Shown here one piece after another: positions 17,406 through 25,694 of a DNA stretch of 42,450 bases (within the stretch, counting starts at the first letter, position 1; the number at the start of each line of letters is the position of its first letter). The translations under genes were made by a program, and so were the position numbers. Source of the stretch: Saprospiraceae bacterium (GTDB taxonomy: Bacteria > Bacteroidota > Bacteroidia > Chitinophagales > Saprospiraceae). The notes below the pieces were generated by a model that was not told the origin of the DNA, searched no databases, and saw only the letters and a program-made list of their open reading frames with translations. The stretch spans positions 1 to 42,450 of the forward strand of contig JAIYAP010000055.1 of NCBI GenBank assembly GCA_027488935.1, read 5' to 3'.

Positions 17406-18290
17406 TTAGCGCATTTCCCCCAAATAGTCTTCCAAAATATGAAAAAGCGGCTTATGTTCGTGGACAAAATGGTCTTCAGTGAGTTTTTGCACTTCCATCC
17501 AGCGCAGTTCCGCAATATCATCACTGGCAACGGGTTCGCCCGATTCGAGGGTACAGGCATACAAATGGGTCATGATGCCATCCATAGAATCGCGGTATCG
17601 CCAATCATCAATGCGGCAAGAACCGATGTATATCAATTCGACGACTTCAAGGTCTCCGCACTCTTCCAGCAGTTCGCGGATTGCCGCCATTTCATAACTT
17701 TCATCACTTGGATCAGTAAAGCCGCCCGGAAACCGTTGTTTTGTTTCATTTTCCTTTCGGGCCAATAATACCTCCTTCATGTTGTTTCGAAACACTGCAA
17801 TATCAACGGTTGGATAAACAGTCGGGTATCGGCGAATGGTGGCATATAAAATACCGGCCCGGAAATCGCGCATGCGTTCCACTTCAGCCATGGGCATTTC
17901 TTCGGGAAAATCGTCTTCCAGTGCCTCCCAGACCGACGTTTCATAATTGCCAGAATAGCGTTCTACAAAATTTTCCTCGGAGCCATAAATGGTTACGGGG
18001 CCTTCGGGGCGTTGCTCCAGAATACGACGGTCGAGTTCCTGGCTCCAGATACGGTCGTCGGGCAAATCGGGCATTTCAAGGACGGTCAGGGTATCGCCAA
18101 ATTCGGCTTCAAACATTTCGGCGCGCAATACCCACTCAAGCGGATGGCGATCGCTGGGTGCCGGGTTCGATGCCAAAAACACCATTACTTTTTTATGTTT
18201 TTCCTGTACTTCTGCAATCAGTTTGAGGTGAACGTCATTTAATTCCAGTACCTGAAAGCGACCGAGTATAATTCCAGTTGAATACATCAT
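17406..18290 (-). CDS. Nudix hydrolase with a degenerate NMN-adenylyltransferase-like N-terminal domain (294 aa)
   Basis: The layout follows bifunctional NadM/Nudix proteins: an N-terminal Rossmann-type nucleotidyltransferase fold (GIILGRFQ at about residues 6-13) and a C-terminal Nudix domain (about 155-290). The nucleotidyltransferase part lacks the catalytic HxGH: where homologues have H-x-G-H, the sequence is NDVH. I also see no [ST]xTxxR motif. The Nudix box is intact in its catalytic half (RELLEECG), with one extra residue before the first Glu (GGFTDPSDES). It therefore most likely hydrolyses a nucleoside-diphosphate-linked substrate such as ADP-ribose, with adenylyltransferase activity doubtful. 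It directly abuts the CPBP gene (stop at 18291), implying one transcript. Confidence 0.8.
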   Translation of the reverse strand: MMYSTGIILGRFQVLELNDVHLKLIAEVQEKHKKVMVFLASNPAPSDRHPLEWVLRAEMFEAEFGDTLTVLEMPDLPDDRIWSQELDRRILEQRPEGPVTIYGSEENFVERYSGNYETSVWEALEDDFPEEMPMAEVERMRDFRAGILYATIRRYPTVYPTVDIAVFRNNMKEVLLARKENETKQRFPGGFTDPSDESYEMAAIRELLEECGDLEVVELIYIGSCRIDDWRYRDSMDGIMTHLYACTLESGEPVASDDIAELRWMEVQKLTEDHFVHEHKPLFHILEDYLGEMR

Positions 18291-19244
18291 TTATGTTTTT
18301 ATCTTATTTATGAATCGCATCAGCCACCATACCAGCAACCCGGAAAGCACTGCCAGGTACCAGGGAATTGAAAAATCCTGTTCCAGATCGACCGAAGTAA
18401 GTTTTTGATTATAAAGGTATTGTCCCACAATTTGAATGCCATTGTTAAAAAAATGGGCAATCACCGGAACCCAGAAATTCCGGGTGCGCCAGTACAGCCA
18501 ACCCAGAATGGTTCCCAGGAGCATACGTGGCAAAAAGCCTTCAAATTGAAAATGAATGAAACTAAAAATGGCCGCTGAAATGAGCAGCACAACCCATGGA
18601 TTGGCGATTCGGCGCATCAGTTGTTGTTGCAAAACACCTCTGAATACGAGTTCTTCGCCAAGGGCTGGCAGCAAAGCAATGATTGCCAGGTTACCTAAAA
18701 GTTCACCCAGGTTTTGCATTTGCAATAAACCTTTAATCGCCTCTGCTGTTTGCGCTTCCATCAGCCTCCAACTTTCGGGGATGGGCACCATTTTATTGAT
18801 GTTGTAAGCAAAGAGTACCAATGGTATGGAAACAAGCATGAGCAACAATGCAGCGATCAATGTTTTTCCTTGTGGTAATTTCCGGATACGCAAATAATCA
18901 GGCCAAGTGAGCGGCGCTTGTTGATAGAACAAACGAACGGTGGCCCATCCTGCCAACACAAACGTGCACAGGTGGCTCACGCCCAGCATGATGCGCATAT
19001 GCCAACGCGTTTCAAAATCGGCATCTGCCGGAAAATTGCTGGTTAGCACACTTGTATCCCAATGGACCAGGGTTGCGAGCAGCATAAATACCATGCCACC
19101 CAACAAAGTAAGTGCCATGGAAAATCCTAATTGAGTAAACAACACCAAATGCACTTTGGGCAACTTTTGTGCTTCAGGTGCTTCGAACTGTAAAAAATCT
19201 TGGGACATAGGCTCTTTTTCTAAAGTTGTGCCAAATTCTTCCAT
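18291..19244 (-). CDS. CPBP family intramembrane metalloprotease-like protein (317 aa)
   Basis: Membrane protein of the CAAX protease/bacteriocin-processing (Abi, PF02517) family. The three family motifs are present: EELVFRG, FSFIHFQ and HFFNNGI, which provide the Glu/His/Asn active-site residues. About eight hydrophobic segments flank them. The substrate is unknown; many bacterial members have no proven proteolytic role. The frame runs up to a TTG at 19310, but the ATG at 19244 lies just below a TATCTTTG promoter element (19270-19263) and is preferred. The ATG at 19208 (MSQDFLQ) is an alternative. It heads a likely operon with the Nudix gene. Confidence 0.85.
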   Translation of the reverse strand: MEEFGTTLEKEPMSQDFLQFEAPEAQKLPKVHLVLFTQLGFSMALTLLGGMVFMLLATLVHWDTSVLTSNFPADADFETRWHMRIMLGVSHLCTFVLAGWATVRLFYQQAPLTWPDYLRIRKLPQGKTLIAALLLMLVSIPLVLFAYNINKMVPIPESWRLMEAQTAEAIKGLLQMQNLGELLGNLAIIALLPALGEELVFRGVLQQQLMRRIANPWVVLLISAAIFSFIHFQFEGFLPRMLLGTILGWLYWRTRNFWVPVIAHFFNNGIQIVGQYLYNQKLTSVDLEQDFSIPWYLAVLSGLLVWWLMRFINKIKT

Positions 19245-19251
19245 ACCGTTA

Positions 19252-19270
19252 TACTTTTGCGCCAAAGATA
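19252..19270. promoter_or_regulatory. two face-to-face -7 promoter elements for pdxJ (+) and the CPBP gene (-)
   Basis: Plus-strand TACTTTTG (19252-19259) and minus-strand TATCTTTG (19270-19263) both match TAnnTTTG exactly and are only 3 bp apart. Their footprints would overlap, so the two promoters are expected to exclude one another. A TTG at 19226-19228 could be the plus-strand -33 element. Confidence 0.5.
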
Positions 19271-19333
19271 GACAAGGAAAACGCTCGCCTGTGCTGAATT
19301 TTGAGCGCAAACATGAACAAAACTTCTAACAAT

Positions 19334-20047
19334 ATGACCAAATTAAGCGTAAACATCAATAAAGTAGCCTTAATGCGCAATGCACGCGGTGGAAACCTAC
19401 CCGATTTGATCCAAGTTGCCAAGGATTGCGAGCAATTTGGGGCAGAAGGAATTACGGTACACCCTCGTCCCGACCAGCGGCATGTTCGTTACAGCGACAT
19501 ACCTGCCTTGCGTGCGGTGGTTCAAACGGAGTTTAATATTGAAGGTAACCCTACCCGCGATTTTCTGGATCTGGTATTGGCCAATCCGCCGCATCAATGC
19601 ACCTTGGTGCCCGATAGTCCACAGCAGCTCACTTCCGATGCAGGATGGGATACCATCGCGCATGCGGATTTCCTCAAAGCGGTGATTGCCGAACTAAAAA
19701 GTAAGCAAATCCGGGTGTCTCTTTTTGTAGATCCAATCGCAGACATGGTTGTAGGGGCAAAAAATTGTGGGGCCGATCGAATTGAATTTTATACTGGCCC
19801 CTTTGCAGCACAATTTGAAACGGATCCGGCTGCTGCAGTGGCTCCTTATACGCATGCTGCAGCGGTCGCCATGGAAGCAGGAATTGGTATCAATGCCGGC
19901 CATGATTTAAATTTAAAAAATTTGCAATATTTTAAAGCCCATTGCCCCGAATTGTTGGAAGTCAGCATTGGTCATGCACTGATTGCCGATGCACTTTACT
20001 TTGGACTATCCTCCACAATAAAAATGTACCGACAGCAACTTTTGTAG
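19334..20047 (+). CDS. pdxJ: pyridoxine 5'-phosphate synthase (237 aa)
   Basis: Condenses 1-deoxy-xylulose 5-phosphate with 3-amino-2-oxopropyl phosphate in DXP-dependent vitamin B6 synthesis. The N-terminus MTKLSVNINKVALMRNARGG is canonical. The TIM-barrel active-site segment ITVHPRPDQRHV carries the conserved His/Arg/His, FNIEGNP carries the conserved Glu, and EVSIGHALIADALYFGL the phosphate-loop His. Earlier in-frame starts (TTG 19301, ATG 19313) add only a short poor N-terminus. A strong terminator follows at 20113-20155. Confidence 0.96.
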   Translation: MTKLSVNINKVALMRNARGGNLPDLIQVAKDCEQFGAEGITVHPRPDQRHVRYSDIPALRAVVQTEFNIEGNPTRDFLDLVLANPPHQCTLVPDSPQQLTSDAGWDTIAHADFLKAVIAELKSKQIRVSLFVDPIADMVVGAKNCGADRIEFYTGPFAAQFETDPAAAVAPYTHAAAVAMEAGIGINAGHDLNLKNLQYFKAHCPELLEVSIGHALIADALYFGLSSTIKMYRQQLL

Positions 20048-20112
20048 AGCGAAAAATCGCCCGGACTGAGCGTTAAAAAAATTTACAATAAATTAATAAT
20101 GAGTCGATTAAG

Positions 20113-20155
20113 CACAATCTTAGGCCGTATCTTATTCGGCCATTGTGATTTTTTT
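20113..20155 (+). terminator. intrinsic terminator of pdxJ
   Basis: CACAAT (20113-20118) and GGCCG (20123-20127) pair with CGGCC (20137-20141) and ATTGTG (20142-20147), with a 4-nt bulge on the left arm. A run of seven T residues follows (20149-20155). Confidence 0.8.
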
Positions 20156-20189
20156 AAAAATTTTAACACTATTTTATCTGCAAACAATG

Positions 20190-20197
20190 TACCTTTG
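20190..20197 (+). promoter_or_regulatory. candidate -7 element of the susC-susD transcript
   Basis: TACCTTTG is an exact match to TAnnTTTG. It would give a leader of about 190 nt before the SusC start. No clear -33 TTG was seen at normal spacing. Confidence 0.45.
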
Positions 20198-20263
20198 GAA
20201 ACAAACCTTCTCTTAGTCCAAATAATAATCGTTTACAATTACCAAATCAAACTTTCGACGGCC

Positions 20264-20307
20264 GCTAACGGGCAGCATTTTGTGCTGTGCTGTTAGCAGC
20301 CCTTTTT
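20264..20307 (+). terminator. terminator-like hairpin in the susC leader (possible attenuator)
   Basis: GCTAAC (20264-20269) pairs with GTTAGC (20292-20297), with inner GCAGC/GCTGT pairing (one G-U), followed by CCCTTTTT. It lies between the promoter candidate at 20190 and the susC start, so it could be an attenuator or a second terminator for read-through. Confidence 0.5.
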
Positions 20308-20394
20308 AAGGATAAGGATGCAAATTCTTGCCTGATTTTAATCCGATTCTTGCTGTTTTTTCAACATCTTTCTTTAACCAAATCAATTTTTTGT

Positions 20395-23300
20395 ATGAAG
20401 CGATTACTATTTACCCTGTTCGGGGTATTAGCTATCATTGGCGTGTCTATGGCACAACGTACTGTGTCTGGAATAATCAGCGGTGATGATGGCGAAGTAC
20501 TGATTGGCGCATCTGTAAGCGCTAAAGGTACTTCCACCGGTGTTCGTACCGGTCTCGATGGCAAGTATAGTTTGAATGTGCCCGCTGGCACAGATGTACT
20601 TGTGGTTTCCTACACTGGATATAGTGCTCAAGAAGTAAGTTTAGGTGCCTCCAACGTAGTAGACGTTGTATTGGCTTCTGGCGTACAGCTTACTGAAACG
20701 GTCGTTACAGCCTTAGGCATTACACGATCGGAGAAAGCCCTCGGTTACTCGCTGCAAGCGGTAAACGGGGAAGACCTTGTTCGCGCGCGTAGTACCAACA
20801 TCGTCTCGGCACTTTCAGGTAAAATTGCGGGTGCGCAAATTACCTCCAGCAGTAACCTCGGCGGATCTTCCCGCATTATTTTGCGGGGTGCGCGTGCAAT
20901 TCAAGGCAATAACCAGCCGCTTTTTGTGGTGGACGGGGTTCCAATTGACAACTCAAACTTTACTACAGCGGATCAAGCGCGTGGCGCACTCGGTTATGAC
21001 TATGGCAATGCGGCCCAGGACATCAATAGTGACGATGTGGAGTCGGTTTCTGTACTCAAAGGTGCAACTGCTGCTGCACTTTACGGCTCGCGTGCAGCCA
21101 ATGGTGTAATTGTAATCACCACTAAAAAAGGCAATAAAAACAAAAAGAAACCGCTGGGTGTAACCTTCAGCACGGATAATTTCTTCAACAACGTTGCTTT
21201 CCTGCCCGACTACCAAAATAGTTACGGTGGTGGCCCGGATGCGAATAACATTCGTCCACGGGGCTACAACGACAATTCTGGTTTTTACAAAACATCCTAC
21301 ACGGATGATGCAGGTACTACTTACCAATCTTTTGACTTGGTACCAGATTACTCTTATGATGGTTCATGGGGCCCATCCTTTGGTTCGAATACAAAGGGTT
21401 ATTTAGAAGGTTTTGCGGGTGCAAATGGCGGTTCATTCGGCGATTTGTCCCAATATTCCAACACCCCTATCACGTACCGTCCTTGGAATAGCTGGGATTC
21501 TTACGATGCACAACATTTTGGGAAGTCAGTTCCATGGGCTGCACAACCAGACAATATTAAGGACTACTACGATCAAGGTTTCCTTTCGAGCAATAACCTT
21601 TCGTTCAGTGGTGGCAATGAAAAGGCTTATTTCCGTGGTTCCTATACCAACTTGTATCAAAAAGGTACGATTCCAAGCTCTTCTTTGCGTCGTAACTCAA
21701 TCAGCATCAATACCGGTATCCAAGCAACTAACCGGCTTTCTATTTCTACCGGTTTTAACTACGTTCAAAATAAAGGTGCCGGCCGCGGCGCTACAGGCTA
21801 CAACGGTACGGGTTCTAACTTTAACCAGTGGTTTCAGCGTCAGTTGAACATGGATGAATTGCGCGATTACATCAATCCAAGTGATCCAACCCTTCAACGT
21901 TCCTGGAACCGGACAAGCGCCGAAGAAGCATCCCCTTTGTACTGGGACAATCCTTTTTGGGTAGCAAAACAGCGTCCACAAAATGACCAGCGCGATCGTT
22001 TGTTTGGCAATGCGAACATTAGTTTGAAACTTACTGACTGGTTGACTTTGACTGGCCGCGCCATGACTGATTTCTACACCGAAACGCGGGAGGAGAAAAT
22101 TGCAGTAGGTAGCGTGGATTTGTCTAAATACAGCAAAGACATTTACACGGTAAATGAGAACAACTTTGACTTGATTTTACGTGGCAACAAGCAATTTGAC
22201 AACAAATTCAGTGTCGATGCATTTGTGGGGGGCAACCGTTTGGATCGCAAAAATCGCCGTAACTACAACAGTACACAAGGCGGCCTGGGTACACCTGGCT
22301 TCTATAATCTGTCGAACTCAATTAGTAACCTGGCTGTAGTAGACAATACAGAACGCAAGCGGATCAACTCCGTATTTGGGTCTGTATCCTTCGGTTATAA
22401 CAGTACGTTCTACTTGGATGTGACCGCACGGAATGACTGGTCCTCTACCCTACCTGCCGACAACAACTCGTACTTCTATCCATCCCTATCGGGTAGCTTT
22501 ATTTTGTCAGAACTGTTGCCTAAGAATGTAACAGACGTATTGTCTTATGCAAAACTCCGTGCCAGTTGGGCAAATGTAGGCAGCGATACTGATCCTTATC
22601 GGGTACTTGACCCAGTGTACAATTCACGGGCAAACTTTGGAAGCAACCCTTTGGTTACTGTAGCCAACGTAATTAACAACCCGAATTTGAAGCCGGAAAG
22701 TACCAGTTCGTATGAAGTGGGAACAGAATTGAAGTTTTTCAAAAATCGGGTTTCCCTGGACGCAACGTATTATAAATCTACGACTAAAGACCAAATTGCG
22801 TCAGTTGACCAATCGAGCACAACCGGATACACAAGCCGTATTTTGAATGTAGGCACGATTGAAAACAATGGTGTCGAATTGTCTTTAAATACCACACCAA
22901 TCCTTACCAGAGATTTCCAATGGGATTTGGGTATCAACTTTGCGCGTAACCGCAACAAAGTAAAAGAACTGATTGATGGTGTAGACAATATCCGTTTGGC
23001 CAACTTCCCCTTCTCTGTAAGTATTCAGGCACAAGAGGGTCAACCTTATGGCGTAATTGTGGGTACAGATTATACTTATGACACCAAGGGCAATAAACTC
23101 GTAAACCAGGACGGTTTTTATGTACCAACTGCTACGCCTGTAGCCTTAGGCAGCGTCTTGGCCGATTTCACCGGCGGCGCAACCACTTCCTTGACCTACA
23201 AAAATATTAGCCTGAGCATCCTGGTTGATTACCAAAGTGGTGGCAACTTGTTCTCCTTGTCCAATATGTGGGGAAAATACTCTGGTATCCTGCAAGAAAC

Positions 23301-23712
23301 CACGGAGGGTGGTGTGCGTGAAAACGGCGTAGTCGTACAAGGTGTTTATGAAGAAGGTAGTGTTGTAAACGGCGAAGATGTTTCTGGCCAACCGAACAAA
23401 AGCAATATCGGTGCAATAGATCATTTCTTTGAAAATGGCGGATACGTCATTGCACGTGCTGACTTGTATGATGCCAGTTACGTCAAATTGCGTGAGGCGC
23501 GCTTGAGTTGGAATTTGCCTAAAAAGTGGTTCAACAACAAGGTTCAAAACATGTCCTTTTCCGTTGTTGGTCGCAACTTGGCAATTCTGTTCAAAAACAT
23601 TCCAAATATTGACCCAGAAGCAGCCATCAGCGCTTCTAACATTCAGGGTTCTGAAGGTGGTCAGTTGCCTACCGAGCGCTCTATTGGTTTCAACCTGACC
23701 GTTGGATTCTAA
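20395..23712 (+). CDS. SusC/RagA family TonB-linked outer membrane receptor (1105 aa)
   Basis: Outer-membrane import channel energised by TonB-ExbBD and working with a SusD lipoprotein. A signal peptide spans residues 1-21 (ending VSMAQ). A carboxypeptidase-regulatory-like domain follows at about 22-97 (VSGIISGDDGEVLIGASVSA), then the plug at about 105-225, with the hallmark LRGARAIQGNNQPLFVVDGVPI and SVLKGATAAALYGSRAANGV. The rest is a long aromatic-rich beta-barrel ending GFNLTVGF. The frame is open upstream to a GTG at 20287, but the ATG at 20395 gives the signal peptide. The SusD gene starts 37 bp after the stop. No glycoside hydrolase or protease is adjacent, so the substrate cannot be named. 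Confidence 0.95.
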   Translation: MKRLLFTLFGVLAIIGVSMAQRTVSGIISGDDGEVLIGASVSAKGTSTGVRTGLDGKYSLNVPAGTDVLVVSYTGYSAQEVSLGASNVVDVVLASGVQLTETVVTALGITRSEKALGYSLQAVNGEDLVRARSTNIVSALSGKIAGAQITSSSNLGGSSRIILRGARAIQGNNQPLFVVDGVPIDNSNFTTADQARGALGYDYGNAAQDINSDDVESVSVLKGATAAALYGSRAANGVIVITTKKGNKNKKKPLGVTFSTDNFFNNVAFLPDYQNSYGGGPDANNIRPRGYNDNSGFYKTSYTDDAGTTYQSFDLVPDYSYDGSWGPSFGSNTKGYLEGFAGANGGSFGDLSQYSNTPITYRPWNSWDSYDAQHFGKSVPWAAQPDNIKDYYDQGFLSSNNLSFSGGNEKAYFRGSYTNLYQKGTIPSSSLRRNSISINTGIQATNRLSISTGFNYVQNKGAGRGATGYNGTGSNFNQWFQRQLNMDELRDYINPSDPTLQRSWNRTSAEEASPLYWDNPFWVAKQRPQNDQRDRLFGNANISLKLTDWLTLTGRAMTDFYTETREEKIAVGSVDLSKYSKDIYTVNENNFDLILRGNKQFDNKFSVDAFVGGNRLDRKNRRNYNSTQGGLGTPGFYNLSNSISNLAVVDNTERKRINSVFGSVSFGYNSTFYLDVTARNDWSSTLPADNNSYFYPSLSGSFILSELLPKNVTDVLSYAKLRASWANVGSDTDPYRVLDPVYNSRANFGSNPLVTVANVINNPNLKPESTSSYEVGTELKFFKNRVSLDATYYKSTTKDQIASVDQSSTTGYTSRILNVGTIENNGVELSLNTTPILTRDFQWDLGINFARNRNKVKELIDGVDNIRLANFPFSVSIQAQEGQPYGVIVGTDYTYDTKGNKLVNQDGFYVPTATPVALGSVLADFTGGATTSLTYKNISLSILVDYQSGGNLFSLSNMWGKYSGILQETTEGGVRENGVVVQGVYEEGSVVNGEDVSGQPNKSNIGAIDHFFENGGYVIARADLYDASYVKLREARLSWNLPKKWFNNKVQNMSFSVVGRNLAILFKNIPNIDPEAAISASNIQGSEGGQLPTERSIGFNLTVGF

Positions 23713-23749
23713 AAAAGCCCTCCTTTTTTCATTCAAAAAAGAAAATTCT

Positions 23750-25264
23750 ATGTTTATCAAACAGATAAAATTCTTACCCCTTCTTCTAATACTTGCAGCA
23801 TTTGCCTGTACCAAGGATTTTGAAGAAATCAATCAAAACCCTAACAACCCCGTCAAGGCGTCAAGTGCGTTTTTGTTGACATCGGCTCAAAAGTCTTTGA
23901 CGGATAATATTTATGATGAGTGGTTTACGGCGCGTTTTGGCAATCAATTTGCGCAATATTGGGCATCCAATTCTTACACAAATGAAAGCCGTTACACCTC
24001 GCTTCAATCGCGCATTTCGGATCCTTACTGGCGCCTACACTACAATACAGGCCTGGAGGATCTTTATGAAATTATCCGCCAGTGCAATGAAACGCCGCGC
24101 GAAGTAGAAGTAAACGGCAATGTAGACAACCAGAAAGCGGTTGCCTTGATTTTACAATCATTTGTTTTCCAAATCCTTACAGATACTTGGGGGGCCATTC
24201 CTTACACCGATGCGCTGAAAGGCAGCGCGGTTCCTTTTCCAAAATATGATGACCAGCGTACCATTTACCTTGGTTTGTTGAGTGCCGTCAATGAAGCAAA
24301 CAGCTTGATTAAAACCAGTGAGCCTGGTCCCGCTGGCGACCAAGTGTTCGGTGGCGACATGACGCAATGGAAAAAATTCTGTAATTCGCTGAAAATGCGT
24401 ATTGCGATACGCATGGCCGATAAAGAAGACGCTTTAGCAAAAACAGCCATCCAAGAAGCATTTGCGGCGGGTGTTATTACCAGCAACAATGACATTGCAG
24501 CGTTCCATTATTTAGGTGCCTTGCCGAATGCAAATCCGATTTACGAAGATTTCCTGACCCGTAAGGACTTTGCTTCGAGCAATACCATGGTGGATACTTT
24601 GTTGAAATTGAATGACCCGCGCGTTGCCTATTACTACGAACCGGCAACGGCTTCTGGCGATTTTATCGGCGAAGTGTACGGCATGACCGATGGCCAGGCA
24701 GCATCTACCACCTTGGCGGATGTATCGCAGCGCGGTACAACTGTATTGGCCGCTGATTTTCCGGCAATTTACCTAGATGCAGCAGAAGTGCATTTCATTT
24801 TGGCGGAAGCAAAAGAACGCTGGCCTGATTTGGCTTTAGGCGGAACCTCTGCTAAAGCATTTTACGACGGTGGTATCAATGTATCCATGCAATTCTGGAG
24901 CGGCGGAACTCTTTCACCAGGCGATATTGCTGGCTATACTGCACAACCCGGTGTTGATTATGATGCTTTGAAAGCAGCAGGATTGACTTGGAAACAAATC
25001 ATTGGTTGCCAAAAATGGATTGCGTTGTACACACAAGGCATCCAGGGTTGGTCGGAATACCGTCGATTAGACTTTGGTATTTTGAAAAAACCGCGTGGTT
25101 TGGCCGCTTTTAATGATCCAACCAGAACCCCAGAATCGGTTATTCCATTACGGTTGGTTTATCCATCTGAAGAAAATAGTCTGAATGGTGTGAACTATCA
25201 GGCGGCTTTGGCAGCACAGGGTGCCAACAGTTTGCGCACCCGTTTGTGGTGGGATGTACAATAA
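23750..25264 (+). CDS. SusD/RagB family nutrient-binding outer membrane lipoprotein (504 aa)
   Basis: Surface lipoprotein that caps the SusC channel and captures substrate. The lipoprotein signal MFIKQIKFLPLLLILAAFAC places the acylated Cys at residue 20. The mature start TKDFEEINQNPNNP and internal IPYTDALKG and YLDAAEVHFILAEAKERW are typical of the SusD-like_2 subgroup. An earlier in-frame start (23702) overlaps susC and adds a non-signal leader, so the ATG at 23750 was chosen. It is the last gene before a strong terminator. Confidence 0.92.
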   Translation: MFIKQIKFLPLLLILAAFACTKDFEEINQNPNNPVKASSAFLLTSAQKSLTDNIYDEWFTARFGNQFAQYWASNSYTNESRYTSLQSRISDPYWRLHYNTGLEDLYEIIRQCNETPREVEVNGNVDNQKAVALILQSFVFQILTDTWGAIPYTDALKGSAVPFPKYDDQRTIYLGLLSAVNEANSLIKTSEPGPAGDQVFGGDMTQWKKFCNSLKMRIAIRMADKEDALAKTAIQEAFAAGVITSNNDIAAFHYLGALPNANPIYEDFLTRKDFASSNTMVDTLLKLNDPRVAYYYEPATASGDFIGEVYGMTDGQAASTTLADVSQRGTTVLAADFPAIYLDAAEVHFILAEAKERWPDLALGGTSAKAFYDGGINVSMQFWSGGTLSPGDIAGYTAQPGVDYDALKAAGLTWKQIIGCQKWIALYTQGIQGWSEYRRLDFGILKKPRGLAAFNDPTRTPESVIPLRLVYPSEENSLNGVNYQAALAAQGANSLRTRLWWDVQ

Positions 25265-25289
25265 ATATAGATAATCGATTGATCTTTTA

Positions 25290-25327
25290 GGCTGTTTTGT
25301 AAGGATACTTATAAAACAGCCTTTTTT
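25290..25327 (+). terminator. intrinsic terminator of the susC-susD operon
   Basis: GGCTGTTTT (25290-25298) and AAAACAGCC (25313-25321) form a perfect 9-bp stem, followed by six T residues (25322-25327). Confidence 0.9.
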
Positions 25328-25417
25328 AATTAAAATTTCAAATAAGAAAACCGCCAGAATTGCGATTTTTGCATCTTTCAAAGCGTATTCCATTTTTTGT
25401 TCAATCAAATCATAGCC

Positions 25418-25642
25418 ATGTCTTCCGACGAACGTATCCGCAACCGCCGCAATTTTCGAACGCCTATGATCATCCTGGGTGTCGCAATGACCCTTTTTTA
25501 CCTCATCCTGGGAAGCATGTTGTTGTTACAAAAGAATTTTCTGCCCACGATTCCAGAGACCTTCCGCAATATATTTGCGGTAATGATCTTGGTTTATGGT
25601 GCATATCGGGGATGGCGGGTATATGCTGATTTGAACATCTAA
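25418..25642 (+). CDS. small two-helix membrane protein (74 aa)
   Basis: The ATG at 25418 begins MSSDERIRNRRNFRTPM, a basic cytosolic head. Two predicted transmembrane helices follow, at about residues 17-39 (IILGVAMTLFYLILGSMLLL) and 49-66 (NIFAVMILVYGAYRGWRVY). It lies 52 bp upstream of the PstS-like gene on the same strand. A comparable small membrane ORF often sits in the Bacteroidota exbB-exbD-tonB-pstS-TPR neighbourhood (from memory), so a link to that envelope complex is possible. A GATTTTTG 7/8 promoter match lies at 25364-25371. Confidence 0.7.
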   Translation: MSSDERIRNRRNFRTPMIILGVAMTLFYLILGSMLLLQKNFLPTIPETFRNIFAVMILVYGAYRGWRVYADLNI

Positions 25643-25694
25643 ACAAAAAAGTCTTGGATTTTGAGGCTTATTTTAACACTGCAAAAACTGAACT

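Larger units (their letters stand above)
20048..20394. other. 347-bp region between pdxJ and susC with terminator, promoter and leader hairpin
   Basis: No gene is convincing here. In order it holds the pdxJ terminator (20113-20155), a TACCTTTG promoter element (20190-20197), a GC-rich hairpin with a T-run (20264-20307) and an AT-rich stretch before the SusC start. Confidence 0.6.

Noticed and set aside
18291-19244. Abortive-infection (Abi) defence gene based on the CPBP/Abi family name
   Set aside because: The neighbours are metabolic, and the family is broad; nothing here indicates phage defence.
20099-20296. 65-codon plus-strand frame in the susC leader
   Set aside because: It is covered by the pdxJ terminator, a promoter element and the leader hairpin, and the peptide has no family features.
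20395-25264. Polysaccharide utilisation locus
   Set aside because: There are no glycoside hydrolases, lyases, esterases or regulator genes nearby, so only the SusC/SusD family assignment is supported.
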